From Rhodococcus qingshengii (GTDB taxonomy: Bacteria > Actinomycetota > Actinomycetes > Mycobacteriales > Mycobacteriaceae): 64,000 bases of DNA. A program made the position numbers and the translations under genes. This document shows positions 17,842-26,182 of the stretch, piece by piece; the stretch's first letter is position 1, and each line of letters opens with the position of its first letter. The notes beneath the pieces are model-generated. The model saw only the letters and a program-made list of their open reading frames with translations. It was not told where the DNA came from and made no database searches. The stretch is from contig NZ_JAJNCL010000005.1 in the NCBI RefSeq assembly GCF_021025955.1, positions 310,001-374,000 of the forward strand, given 5' to 3'.

Positions 17842-19449
17842 CTACGACACCGCCGGATAGAAGAGACGAAGCTGGAGCATCAGGCTGAATCGGGTCTCGG
17901 GGTCGTCGAGATCGATCCCAGCGATGCCGGCGAGCTTCTTGAGGCGGTACCGGAACGTGTTGACGTGGATGTGAACCAAGGAGGCGGCCGCCGGAATGTC
18001 GCCGAACGTGTCGAGCCAGGCGCGGAGAGTGTCGACGAGGTTGATGTCGTGCGTACGGTCGTATTCGCGTAGCACGGCGAGCGGACCTGACGCTGTCTCG
18101 TTCTCGTCGGCCAGGGCGTCGGAGAGGCGTAGAAGCAGGGAATTGATCTGCACGTCGTCGGCACGCGCGACGGTCCGGCCCGAGGAATTCCACGTCGACC
18201 TCAGAACGCGAAGCGCTCTGTCGGCTTCGTCGCGTGACTTCTCCAGCGTCATCACGTCGGTCACCGTCGCGCCGATTCCGATGACCACCGACTTCTCCGA
18301 ACGGGAACGGTCTGCGAACTCCGACGCGATCCGGCGCACGTAGTCGTCGTCGGTCTGGTGCCGGGTGTGGGGGATGACGGCGTAGACGGTGCCGCCGATC
18401 GCTGCCGCCACCGACAGCGGAAATACCTGGTGGAGATAGGTATTGAATGTCAGGGCCAGTTGATCGACGTCGGCTTCGGCCTCCAACGACGCGCCGGCGC
18501 CGCCACGGAAGCCGGCCGCCAGCACGGTTGCCTTCGAACGACCGTAGCCCAGTCGCTCGGCCGCTTCCTTGGCCGAAGTACCGCCACTGAGTAGTGTGAT
18601 CACCTCACCCAGCCTCAGCCGTCGTGCCGAATCCGCGGCCAGCTTGGCGCGAAGCAAACTCATGGCGGCCACGCCCGCAGCCTCGACGAGCGTTTTGACC
18701 TGCAATTCGTTCGGCTCTTCATCCAAGATCACCCAGATCGAACCGAGGATCTGAGATGCCGCATGTATTCGCATGCCGACTCGGGGTCTGATGCCCGGCC
18801 CGATACCCGGTAGAAAGACCGGAAGAGCCGAGCCGTAGATCTTGTTGAAGTACCCCATGGACCTGAGTCGGTCGGAATAGTGCTGCGGCACTTGATGTCC
18901 GAGGACGCTCTGCTTGCGGGCTTCGTCGCCGAAGGCTTGATCCGCCGAGAACGCGAGGATCCGGCTCGACTGGTTCTCGATGGTGACGGGGCCGTTCATC
19001 ACCTGTGCGATCGAGTTGGCGAGATCGAACAGGTCGGCATCGGCGGCCGTCGTGCGGTCCCTGTTGTTGCCGGATTCGAGGATCTCGTTGATCAACGACG
19101 CACTTTGGAGCCAGCTCGCATCCTTGACCATTCCGAGGAGCGCGACGTCGGTGTCGGCCACCGCCTGCTTGACGAGTCCGTCGAAGTCCAGGGGTTCCTT
19201 GACGATCAGCGCTACCGCGCCTGCCGAGCCGTATTCTCTTACCGCCGTTGCGATATCGGCCGAACCAGCGAGACCTGCACCGAGCACGACGGCGCCCGCA
19301 CTGTCCTGCGTAGCTTCGGACCCTTCATGCAGGGTCACGCGGCTTACAGTGCGGGCGCCGTCGACGGTGTCGCCACCGCTGAGGAACGTCATTCCCAGCC
19401 TGTCGACGATGTCGACGATCGATACTCCCGTGGGTGTGGTCACCACCAC
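17842..19449 (-). CDS. PucR/CdaR-family transcriptional regulator
   Basis: 535 aa from a run of GTG codons at 19449; which of the three is used is uncertain. Residues about 10-130 resemble the PucR N-terminal domain (sensing), followed by a GAF-like middle. The C-terminal PucR helix-turn-helix is clear in LVDTLRAWLDTFGDIPAAASLVHIHVNTFRYRLKKL. Such proteins usually activate catabolic genes in response to small nitrogenous molecules. Its position immediately upstream of the peptide/racemase operon, on the same strand, makes it the probable regulator of that operon. It follows an SDR gene by 43 bp and may be cotranscribed with it. Confidence 0.85.
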   Translation of the reverse strand: MVVTTPTGVSIVDIVDRLGMTFLSGGDTVDGARTVSRVTLHEGSEATQDSAGAVVLGAGLAGSADIATAVREYGSAGAVALIVKEPLDFDGLVKQAVADTDVALLGMVKDASWLQSASLINEILESGNNRDRTTAADADLFDLANSIAQVMNGPVTIENQSSRILAFSADQAFGDEARKQSVLGHQVPQHYSDRLRSMGYFNKIYGSALPVFLPGIGPGIRPRVGMRIHAASQILGSIWVILDEEPNELQVKTLVEAAGVAAMSLLRAKLAADSARRLRLGEVITLLSGGTSAKEAAERLGYGRSKATVLAAGFRGGAGASLEAEADVDQLALTFNTYLHQVFPLSVAAAIGGTVYAVIPHTRHQTDDDYVRRIASEFADRSRSEKSVVIGIGATVTDVMTLEKSRDEADRALRVLRSTWNSSGRTVARADDVQINSLLLRLSDALADENETASGPLAVLREYDRTHDINLVDTLRAWLDTFGDIPAAASLVHIHVNTFRYRLKKLAGIAGIDLDDPETRFSLMLQLRLFYPAVS

Positions 19450-19492
19450 ACTTTAGGGGGAGCATGGTCGATCAGTTGGCGGGTTGCCCCGC

Positions 19493-20407
19493 TCAGTTGG
19501 TCGGCTGCTCCGCTACAGCCTTCTCGACGAACCGGCGGGTCTGATCGAATGCCGCGGGCACCTGAACGGAATTCGTCATGTCACTGATCTCGGCCCACCG
19601 CTCGGCAACGACCTCGGGGGAGAGTGCGCTTTCGGGGATGTACACACCCTGCGACTCCTCCATACGAGCGATCGCGAAGACGCCGGCACCCGCGCTGAGG
19701 ATGGTCTTGGTGGGCGCATCGTCGGAGACCATGAACAGCGCGCCGGGTGAAATCGATTCGGGTGCAAGCAGAGCGAGAGTCTTCTCGTCGAGGAGATCCT
19801 CGGTCATGCGGGTCGCGGCGGTCGGGGCCAGCGAGTTGACGCGGATGCCCTTGCGCTCGCCCTCGATGGACAGAACGTTCATCAGGCCGACGACGCCGGA
19901 CTTCGCGGCGCCGTAGTTCGCCTGGCCGAAGTTACCGTAGATTCCCGATGCCGACGTAGTCATGAGGATGCGTCCGTAGTTCTGTTCGACCATGTGCGGC
20001 CAGACCGCCTTGGAACAGATGACGGAACCCATCAGATGCACGTCGATGACTTTGCGGAAGTCGTCGAGCTCGGCCTTGACGAAGGACTTGTCACGCAGGA
20101 TTCCGGCGTTGTTGATCAAGATGTCCACGCGGCCCCACTTGGCGACTGCTGTCGCAACCATGGCGGCAACGGCGTCGGCATCGGTGATGTCGCAGTGGTC
20201 CGCGATGGCTTCGCCGCCCAGCTCGACGATTTCCGCCACTACCTTGGCTGCTGCGGTATCGGCGCCGCCACTGCCGTTGACCGAGCCACCCATGTCATTG
20301 ACGACGACGTGGGCACCGCGAGCGGCGAGGGCCAGTGCATGCGAACGGCCGAGTCCGCCGCCTGCGCCCGTGATGATCGCTACCTTGCCGGAAAAATCCA
20401 ACGACAT
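19493..20407 (-). CDS. SDR family oxidoreductase (hydroxyacyl-CoA dehydrogenase-like)
   Basis: 304 aa. The cofactor motif TGAGGGLG lies near residue 14, NNAG near residue 97, and the catalytic YxxxK appears as YGAAK. The segment with VNDMGGSVNGSGG and the long C-terminal extension resemble the dehydrogenase part of peroxisomal-type multifunctional beta-oxidation enzymes, so NAD(H)-dependent 3-hydroxyacyl-CoA oxidation is plausible. It is divergent from a TetR gene with a palindrome between them. The substrate is unknown. Confidence 0.85.
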   Translation of the reverse strand: MSLDFSGKVAIITGAGGGLGRSHALALAARGAHVVVNDMGGSVNGSGGADTAAAKVVAEIVELGGEAIADHCDITDADAVAAMVATAVAKWGRVDILINNAGILRDKSFVKAELDDFRKVIDVHLMGSVICSKAVWPHMVEQNYGRILMTTSASGIYGNFGQANYGAAKSGVVGLMNVLSIEGERKGIRVNSLAPTAATRMTEDLLDEKTLALLAPESISPGALFMVSDDAPTKTILSAGAGVFAIARMEESQGVYIPESALSPEVVAERWAEISDMTNSVQVPAAFDQTRRFVEKAVAEQPTN

Positions 20408-20429
20408 TGGAAAACCTCTCTGATCTGGG

Positions 20430-20443
20430 ATACTACTCAGTAT
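20430..20443. promoter_or_regulatory. Palindrome between SDR and TetR genes
   Basis: ATACT-ACTC-AGTAT lies in the 100-bp divergent gap, 23 bp from the SDR start. This is the usual position for a TetR operator controlling both genes. The half-sites are short, so support is moderate. Confidence 0.45.
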
Positions 20444-20507
20444 TACTATGCGATAGCGTGGAAACAGTCAAGGGCTGGCAGGCAGTGTGAACGGGAGTGG
20501 AAGTCGA

Positions 20508-21125
20508 ATGAGTAGTGATCTTCCGGACGTGCGATCCGCGATCATCACCAGCGCCGCCGACGCCTTTGCCGAAGACGGTTACGCGGCCACGACTGTAGAT
20601 TTACTGGCCGATCGAATCGGCGCCACCAAAGGTCTTGTCTACTACCACTTTCGTTCGAAGTTCGACATCTACCTGGCAATCTACGAGCGCGGGATGAGCC
20701 TGCTCCGCGCCGAGGTCGAGGCTCGGATGGACGGCGCAGACAGCGGCCTTGCGCGTCTCGAAGCGATGTCGCACGCCCACTTGGTCAATCTCATGACACA
20801 TCTCGGATATCACCACACGATCCACCAGGGGGTCCGGGGCCAGATGAACTCGGCGCTCAAGCCGAGGCAGCAGCAAGTCCTGGTGGAACTGAATTCGCTG
20901 CGGCTCGACTACGAGAATCTGTTCGTCGACGTGATGACCGAAGGTGTCGCGGATGGTTCGATTCGTGCGGGTTCACCTCGAATGGCCGCAAAAGTACTCC
21001 TCAGCAGTCTCAACGGCATCGACCTCTGGTACCGAAGGCGTGAAGGGCAGACGTTGGCGGAGACGGAGTCGTTGGCGGACCAGATCGTCGAGCTCTTGGT
21101 CGGCGGATTGCGCGCAGCGAGCTGA
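20508..21125 (+). CDS. TetR family transcriptional regulator
   Basis: 205 aa from ATG 20508, preferred over GTG 20487 because GGAAG precedes it at proper distance. The N-terminal HTH is typical: AAATAFAEDG-like helix, TVDLLADRIGATKGLVYYHFRSKFDIY. The C-terminal ligand domain has no specific match I can name. Divergent from the SDR gene, which it probably represses together with itself. By analogy with FadR/KstR-like regulators beside such SDRs, an acyl-CoA effector is possible. Confidence 0.88.
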   Translation: MSSDLPDVRSAIITSAADAFAEDGYAATTVDLLADRIGATKGLVYYHFRSKFDIYLAIYERGMSLLRAEVEARMDGADSGLARLEAMSHAHLVNLMTHLGYHHTIHQGVRGQMNSALKPRQQQVLVELNSLRLDYENLFVDVMTEGVADGSIRAGSPRMAAKVLLSSLNGIDLWYRRREGQTLAETESLADQIVELLVGGLRAAS

Positions 21126-21427
21126 CTGAAAGCTGCATTCACCGTGCGGGTTTCCTCCGGCCGGTTCGTGCTTTCCTGCGGCTTGTCGTTCGGTTTGTCG
21201 TGCCCTGACAGTCGGGGTAGCATGTTGGCGTCGTGCGCGGACTTGCGCAGGAATTCAGGGAAGAGGAGGTGTGGCTGTAATGCGTGGCCAACCTCCGAGT
21301 ACCAACTGAAGCTGTAGCCGCCCGGGTTGATCCGGTATTTTGCTGCAGCTTCATCGTGTGTTCATCGGCTTCGGCTTTGCTGTGAAGCAAGCGTCGTCGT
21401 TCACTCTTCCCTCGAAAGCTGTTCAGC
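21126..21427. other. Gap between TetR gene and corA; one imperfect hairpin
   Basis: About 300 bp without a convincing gene. TGAAGCTG near 21308 and CAGCTTCA near 21345 form an 8-bp inverted repeat with a long loop in the leader of corA. I see no recognisable Mg-sensing riboswitch. Confidence 0.4.
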
Positions 21428-22579
21428 ATGCGCGAATTTCGTCGTTCACGGTCGGTACTGCCACGTCGTTCTGCAGGTCTCGGTGACTCACATCCCGGGC
21501 ACTCGCGAGCCGTGCGCACCGTCGTGAAGGCTGCCCCGCCCGAGGCGGTGGCGCCCGTCGAATCGACCGTCGTCAACAGTGGCGTGTACCGCGACGGCGA
21601 GCGAATAGCGTCACCGTCGACGCTGGCGGAGGCACTGTCCTGCCTTCCGGATTCGCAGTCGATGGCGTGGATCGGCATGTACCGGCCCGACGACGCCCAG
21701 TTGTATGCCGCTGCACAGCATTTCGACCTCCACGAGCTGGCGGTCGAGGATGCGATCGTCGCGCACCAGCGCCCCAAGCTCGAGCGCTACGGCAAGACGC
21801 TGTTCGTGGTCCTGCGGGCAGCGCGGTACCGCGACGAGACCGAGCGGGTCGAATTCGGTGAGGTGCACATCTTCTGTGGTCCGAACTTCATTCTTACCGT
21901 CCGTCACAGTGAATCGCCGGATCTGTCCGCGGTGCGGACTCGTATGGAGAATGATCCTGACCTGTTGCGGTTGGGTACCGAGGCCGTTCTCTACGCCATT
22001 CTCGACGCAGTCGTCGACGGGTACGCCCCGGTAGTTGCCGGCCTGCAGAACGACATCGACGAGATCGAAACCGAAGTGTTCAGCGGCGATCCCGGAGTAT
22101 CGCGTCGCATCTACGAACTGACCCGTGAGGTAATCGAATTCCAGCGGGCGACTCGTCCGCTGCTGGGGATGCTGCGTGGGTTGTCGGCAGGATTCGACAA
22201 GTACCACACGGACGAAGAACTCCAGCGTTACCTCCGCGACGTCACCGACCATGCGACGACGGTGGTGGAGCGAGCCGATGGATTTCGTCAGTTGCTCGGA
22301 AACATCCTCACGGTGAACGCAACTCTGGTGTCGCAGAACCAGAACGAGGAGATGCGCAATCTGACGCAGGCAAGCTACGCGCAGAACGAGGAGATCAAGA
22401 AAGTCTCGGCGTGGGCGGCAATTCTCTTCGCGCCGACGCTCATCGGAACCGTGTACGGGATGAACTTCGACGACATGCCGGAACTGCACTGGCACTTGGG
22501 CTATCCGTTTGCGCTCTCGATGATGTTCCTGACGTGTGGAAGTCTCTACACGATCTTCAAGCGTCGGGGATGGCTGTAG
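21428..22579 (+). CDS. corA: CorA-family magnesium/cobalt transporter
   Basis: 383 codons from ATG 21428; the first 32 residues are Arg-rich and atypical, and GTG 21524 (351 aa) is an equally good start, neither having a strong ribosome-binding site. The long cytoplasmic helical domain (HQRPKLERYGKTLFVVLRAARY, LTREVIEFQRATRPL) is followed by two C-terminal transmembrane helices. The CorA selectivity signature YGMNF lies just after the first helix, and the protein ends in the usual basic tail (FKRRGWL). CorA pentamers import Mg2+ and sometimes Co2+. Monocistronic, with a strong terminator behind it. Confidence 0.93.
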   Translation: MREFRRSRSVLPRRSAGLGDSHPGHSRAVRTVVKAAPPEAVAPVESTVVNSGVYRDGERIASPSTLAEALSCLPDSQSMAWIGMYRPDDAQLYAAAQHFDLHELAVEDAIVAHQRPKLERYGKTLFVVLRAARYRDETERVEFGEVHIFCGPNFILTVRHSESPDLSAVRTRMENDPDLLRLGTEAVLYAILDAVVDGYAPVVAGLQNDIDEIETEVFSGDPGVSRRIYELTREVIEFQRATRPLLGMLRGLSAGFDKYHTDEELQRYLRDVTDHATTVVERADGFRQLLGNILTVNATLVSQNQNEEMRNLTQASYAQNEEIKKVSAWAAILFAPTLIGTVYGMNFDDMPELHWHLGYPFALSMMFLTCGSLYTIFKRRGWL

Positions 22580-22601
22580 AACGCACTCGTTGTAGAAAGC
22601 G

Positions 22602-22643
22602 CTGTGCGCCTTGTCAACCGAGTTCGGTTGGCAAGGCGCACAG
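22602..22643. terminator. Bidirectional terminator between corA and lipoprotein gene
   Basis: An 18-bp stem (arms 22602-22619 and 22626-22643, one G-U type mismatch) with loop GAGTTC lies between two convergent genes. It should stop transcription from both sides. Confidence 0.85.
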
Positions 22644-22667
22644 GTTTGTTCGGGAGAGACGCTCGAA

Positions 22668-23285
22668 TCAGAGCGTGGCGACGCAGACCGTGAACTTACG
22701 TTCCGGGTGCTCGAATCCCGAGTCTGCCCCCGAACCGCATTCGTCGATCGACGTGGAGTTCTGCAGAATTTCGACGACCTCGACGACATTGGTGCCGCTG
22801 GTGTCCGAGCATTCGATGCGGGCAGGCTCGTCCATGCCGCTGCCGAGATCCATGCATCCGCCCACTACCCAGTCGACGTCGAGACAGACAGCGCCCTGCT
22901 CGTCACCCGCGAGAGTCTCGTAGTAGTACGAGTCGACATCGGAGGCGCACTGATCAGAGGTGGGAACCTTGGCGACCACCTTGTAATTGGATTCCTTGCT
23001 ACCGCAGTCCGCATTGTCGATCTCGGCGGCCGTCGTAGTGCCGCCGAGTTTGACGCAGTCACCGATCGACACGTCGATGTCGACGTCGCCGCCGTCGTCC
23101 GAACCCTCCTGGCCGGTGATCTTCGAGGTTGTCGGCGCCGCTGAGGTAGTGGTCGAATCGGCAACCGAGGACGATGATTCCGCGATGGCTTTCGGCTCGA
23201 TGTCGGAACCGCAACCGACGGTGAAGGCGGCGATTGCAGAAGTTGCGATCACCGCAGTGCAAAGTCGCCGGACGATTCCGGACAT
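22668..23285 (-). CDS. Hypothetical lipoprotein, LppU-like
   Basis: 205 aa from ATG 23285, with AAGGGG ribosome-binding sequence. The signal peptide ends at a Cys in AAFTVGC, a slightly unusual lipobox, followed by a Ser/Thr-rich linker (about residues 30-65). The globular part has evenly spaced Cys pairs (GDCVKL, NADCGS, DQCASD, AVCLDV, GGCMDL, IECSDT, DECGSG, TVCVAT), suggesting several disulfides. The spacing recalls the LppU/SCO3897 family of actinobacterial cell-envelope proteins. No function is known to me. Divergent from ligC. Confidence 0.7.
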   Translation of the reverse strand: MSGIVRRLCTAVIATSAIAAFTVGCGSDIEPKAIAESSSSVADSTTTSAAPTTSKITGQEGSDDGGDVDIDVSIGDCVKLGGTTTAAEIDNADCGSKESNYKVVAKVPTSDQCASDVDSYYYETLAGDEQGAVCLDVDWVVGGCMDLGSGMDEPARIECSDTSGTNVVEVVEILQNSTSIDECGSGADSGFEHPERKFTVCVATL

Positions 23286-23393
23286 AAGGACCCCTTTGGT
23301 TATTCTGGATAGTTCTGTTGGTTCGTAGATTGTTCGGGACCTATTCCAATACATCGGTAGTCGAATTGCCAACCGGACTGTCAGTATGAGTGG

Positions 23394-24440
23394 GTGGACC
23401 TACCCCTGATGCCGCCGCTTGCCCCGATGCTCGCGAAGGCCGCGGCTACCGTGCCGCCGCAGCCCGAGTCCGGGGATCCGACGTGGTCGTACGAGCCGAA
23501 ATGGGACGGATTTCGAGCAATCATCTTTCGCGACGGTGATGAAGTGGTGCTCGGGTCGCGGGGAGGAAAAGACTTGGCGCGGTATTTTCCCGAAGCAGTT
23601 GAAGCCGTCAAAGCTGAATTGCCCGAGAAATGCGTAGTGGACGGCGAACTGGTGGTTCCCCGTGAAATCGACGGTGTGACGCGCCTGAGCTGGGAAGCAT
23701 TGTCCGAACGTATTCATCCCGCAGCGAGCCGCGTTGCATTGTTGTCGGAACAAACGCCCGCACAGTTTGTCGGGTTCGATCTACTTGCACTCGGGGATCG
23801 AGACGTCTCGATCGAGGATTTCGGTGTGCGGCGTGCGCTGCTCCTCGATTCCGTCGGCGGCGGACCGAGTTGCCACGTGACAGCAGCGACGGCAGACAGT
23901 GCCGAAGCAATGGTCTGGTTCGAAACCTTCGAAGGCGCGGGTCTCGACGGGGTTGTCGCCAAGAAGCTGGCGGGGCGGTACCTGCCGAACAAGCGCGAGA
24001 TGATCAAGGTAAAGCACGCCAGGACCGCGGATGTCGTACTGCTGGGTTACCGTCCCCACAAGAGCCAGCCAGGTATCGGGTCGATGCTTCTGGGTCTGTT
24101 CGACGGTTCGGAATTGAAGATGGTCGGTGGCGCTTCGGCTTTCACCGCAGCGCGGAGAATCGAGTTGCTGGCCGAGCTTGAACCTCTGCGGCTCGGGGAC
24201 GATGTTGTGGCCGAGGGCGAGGCCAGTCGGTGGAGATCTGCCGCAGACCGTTCGTGGATTCCGCTTCGTCCGGAGCGGGTGCTGGAAGTGGCATACGACC
24301 AGATGGAAGGGGAACGCTTTCGGCACGCTGCACGATTCCTGCGCTGGCGTCCGGACAGGGTCCCCGACGAATGCACATTCGATCAGTTGGAGGTTCCGGT
24401 GCGATACGACTTCGCGGATGTACTTGCAGGTGGTAAGTGA
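23394..24440 (+). CDS. ligC: ATP-dependent DNA ligase LigC
   Basis: 348 aa from GTG 23394. The adenylation motif I is EPKWDGFR with nucleophile Lys36. Other ligase motifs are VDGELV (motif III), EGAGLDGVVAKK (motif IV) and MIKVKHARTADVVLLGYR (motif V), then an OB-fold domain. The size matches mycobacterial LigC, which has only catalytic and OB domains. It overlaps the next gene as TGATG. LigC with a stand-alone primase-polymerase has been linked to short-gap base-excision repair in mycobacteria. Confidence 0.92.
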   Translation: MDLPLMPPLAPMLAKAAATVPPQPESGDPTWSYEPKWDGFRAIIFRDGDEVVLGSRGGKDLARYFPEAVEAVKAELPEKCVVDGELVVPREIDGVTRLSWEALSERIHPAASRVALLSEQTPAQFVGFDLLALGDRDVSIEDFGVRRALLLDSVGGGPSCHVTAATADSAEAMVWFETFEGAGLDGVVAKKLAGRYLPNKREMIKVKHARTADVVLLGYRPHKSQPGIGSMLLGLFDGSELKMVGGASAFTAARRIELLAELEPLRLGDDVVAEGEASRWRSAADRSWIPLRPERVLEVAYDQMEGERFRHAARFLRWRPDRVPDECTFDQLEVPVRYDFADVLAGGK

Positions 24441-25480
24441 TGGCAAGTCCGGCAGAGGAATTGGACGTCGACGGGATCGCGGTCCGGTTGTCGAGCCCGG
24501 ACAAGATCTACTATCCGCAGCTGGGTGAGGACGGCGGAACCAAGCGTCATCTTGTCGAGTACTACCGCACGGTGGCGCTGCAGGGCGCAGCGCTGCGAGC
24601 ACTCCAAGATCGCCCCACGCATCTGCAGCGGTTTCCCGACGGCATCGAGGGCGAAGAGGTCTACCAGAAGCGGCTGCCGGCAAAGCGGCCCGAGCACGTC
24701 GAGTCCTGCGAGGTCACGTTCCCCTCCGGCCGCAAGGCCGATGTCCTTCGAGTGCGCAGTGCCGCGAACATCGTGTGGGCTGCAAATCTCGGGACCGTCA
24801 CCTTTCATCCGTGGGCCGTGCGGTGCCCGGACACCGACCACCCGGACGAACTCCGCATCGATCTCGATCCGCAACCGGGAACCGGGTTCGACGAGGCCGT
24901 TGCCATCGCGGACGAGGTTCTTCGTCCCCTGCTCGACGAGCTGGGGTTGGAGGGATTCCCCAAGACTTCCGGTGGCCGAGGCCTTCATGTCTACATCCCG
25001 CTCGAAGCGCGCTGGGACTTTGTCGAGGTCCGTCACGCGGGTATCGCCCTCGCTCGTGAGGTCGAGCGTCGTAGTGCCGATCGCGCCACAACCGCGTGGT
25101 GGAAGGAAGAGCGGGGTGAACGGATCTTCATCGACTTCAATCAGAATGCCCGTGACCGGACGATCGCGGCGGCGTATTCCGCTCGCAAGACGCCGATTGC
25201 AACCGTGTCGACGCCGGTGACCTGGGACGAACTGCGCGACGTGCATCCAGACGACTGCACCATCGCCACGGTTCCCGGCTTGCTCGCCGATCGTGGTGAT
25301 CCGATGGAAGCGATGCACGACAAGGCCTTTGCCCTCGATGTTCTGTTGGAGATGTGGGAGAAGGATCTGGCGGCGGGACTTGGCGATCTGCCGTACCCGC
25401 CGAACTATCCCAAAATGCCCGGTGAACCCAAACGTGTTCAACCGAGCAAGGACCGCGATCGGAAGAACAAAGACGGGTAG
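24440..25480 (+). CDS. LigD-type primase-polymerase domain protein (Prim-PolC-like)
   Basis: 346 aa from ATG 24440, which shares its A with the ligC stop; the adjacent GTG 24437 is an alternative. Archaeo-eukaryotic primase fold motifs are visible: catalytic DLDP (in ELRIDLDPQPG), SGGRGLHVYIPL, and the downstream FIDFNQNARDRTIAAAYS block. It is the polymerase domain of LigD as a separate protein. It fills short gaps with ribo- or deoxyribonucleotides before LigC seals. Translational coupling to ligC supports a joint role. Confidence 0.92.
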   Translation: MASPAEELDVDGIAVRLSSPDKIYYPQLGEDGGTKRHLVEYYRTVALQGAALRALQDRPTHLQRFPDGIEGEEVYQKRLPAKRPEHVESCEVTFPSGRKADVLRVRSAANIVWAANLGTVTFHPWAVRCPDTDHPDELRIDLDPQPGTGFDEAVAIADEVLRPLLDELGLEGFPKTSGGRGLHVYIPLEARWDFVEVRHAGIALAREVERRSADRATTAWWKEERGERIFIDFNQNARDRTIAAAYSARKTPIATVSTPVTWDELRDVHPDDCTIATVPGLLADRGDPMEAMHDKAFALDVLLEMWEKDLAAGLGDLPYPPNYPKMPGEPKRVQPSKDRDRKNKDG

Positions 25481-25558
25481 CGTCAGAGGCGGACATATCG
25501 GGTAATTCGATTAGACGTCGAATGTACGGTCACGTCGAATGCACTGTGGGGGTTGGAT

Positions 25559-26074
25559 ATGGATCGCCGGAAAACGCGAGCAGTAGGTATAGCGGCGGGT
25601 GGCATGATTCTTGCCGCCTTCGGATTGTCGCTCGGTAGCGGAACAGCCTCAGCTGCGACGTTGGATTGTTCGGCGCGCGGCCAAGATCAGACGATCGTCG
25701 AGGGGGCGTCCGCGTGCCGAGCGGTGGCAGATCCCTCCAGCCACGCGATTTCACACGTGGAGGGCGACGGCGTCGGCGTCGCGGATTCGCGAGACGGTGG
25801 CCGGTCGGCGGGCGTGGGACTCTTCGGCGGAGTCGCTGCGGCGGAGTCGCGCGGGGGTCTACTTGCCGCCGTTGCGTACGGTCCGGGTTCGCTGGCACTC
25901 GGCCGCACCGACTCCTCGCCCTTTGCCGTCGTGCTCAGTGGGCCTGGTGGCAGAGCGGCGGTGGGTGACGCGGACGTCGGGGCGATCTGCTCAGGTGGTC
26001 CCACCCTTGTTTTCAATATCGCCACAGGTCAGGGATGTTTCAGCGACGGCACTTCGACGTGGGTCACCCCGTGA
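25559..26074 (+). CDS. Hypothetical secreted protein
   Basis: 171 aa from ATG 25559 (GGGGG precedes it; TTG 25553 is less likely). A Sec signal peptide with a long hydrophobic core ends near ASAATLD. The mature part has four cysteines (DCSARG, SACRAV, AICSGG, GQGCFS) and is rich in Gly/Ala/Ser repeats around residues 60-120. I do not recognise a characterised family; it resembles short secreted actinobacterial proteins of unknown function. Confidence 0.65.
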   Translation: MDRRKTRAVGIAAGGMILAAFGLSLGSGTASAATLDCSARGQDQTIVEGASACRAVADPSSHAISHVEGDGVGVADSRDGGRSAGVGLFGGVAAAESRGGLLAAVAYGPGSLALGRTDSSPFAVVLSGPGGRAAVGDADVGAICSGGPTLVFNIATGQGCFSDGTSTWVTP

Positions 26075-26182
26075 GAGCACCCCGGCCCTGAGCCTCTTGC
26101 GTGACAGTGGTCACAATGGTGTCAAGCTCCTGCCACCGATCGGGTGACCGGGCAACTTGATCAGCGGGGATCGGAGGACGCG

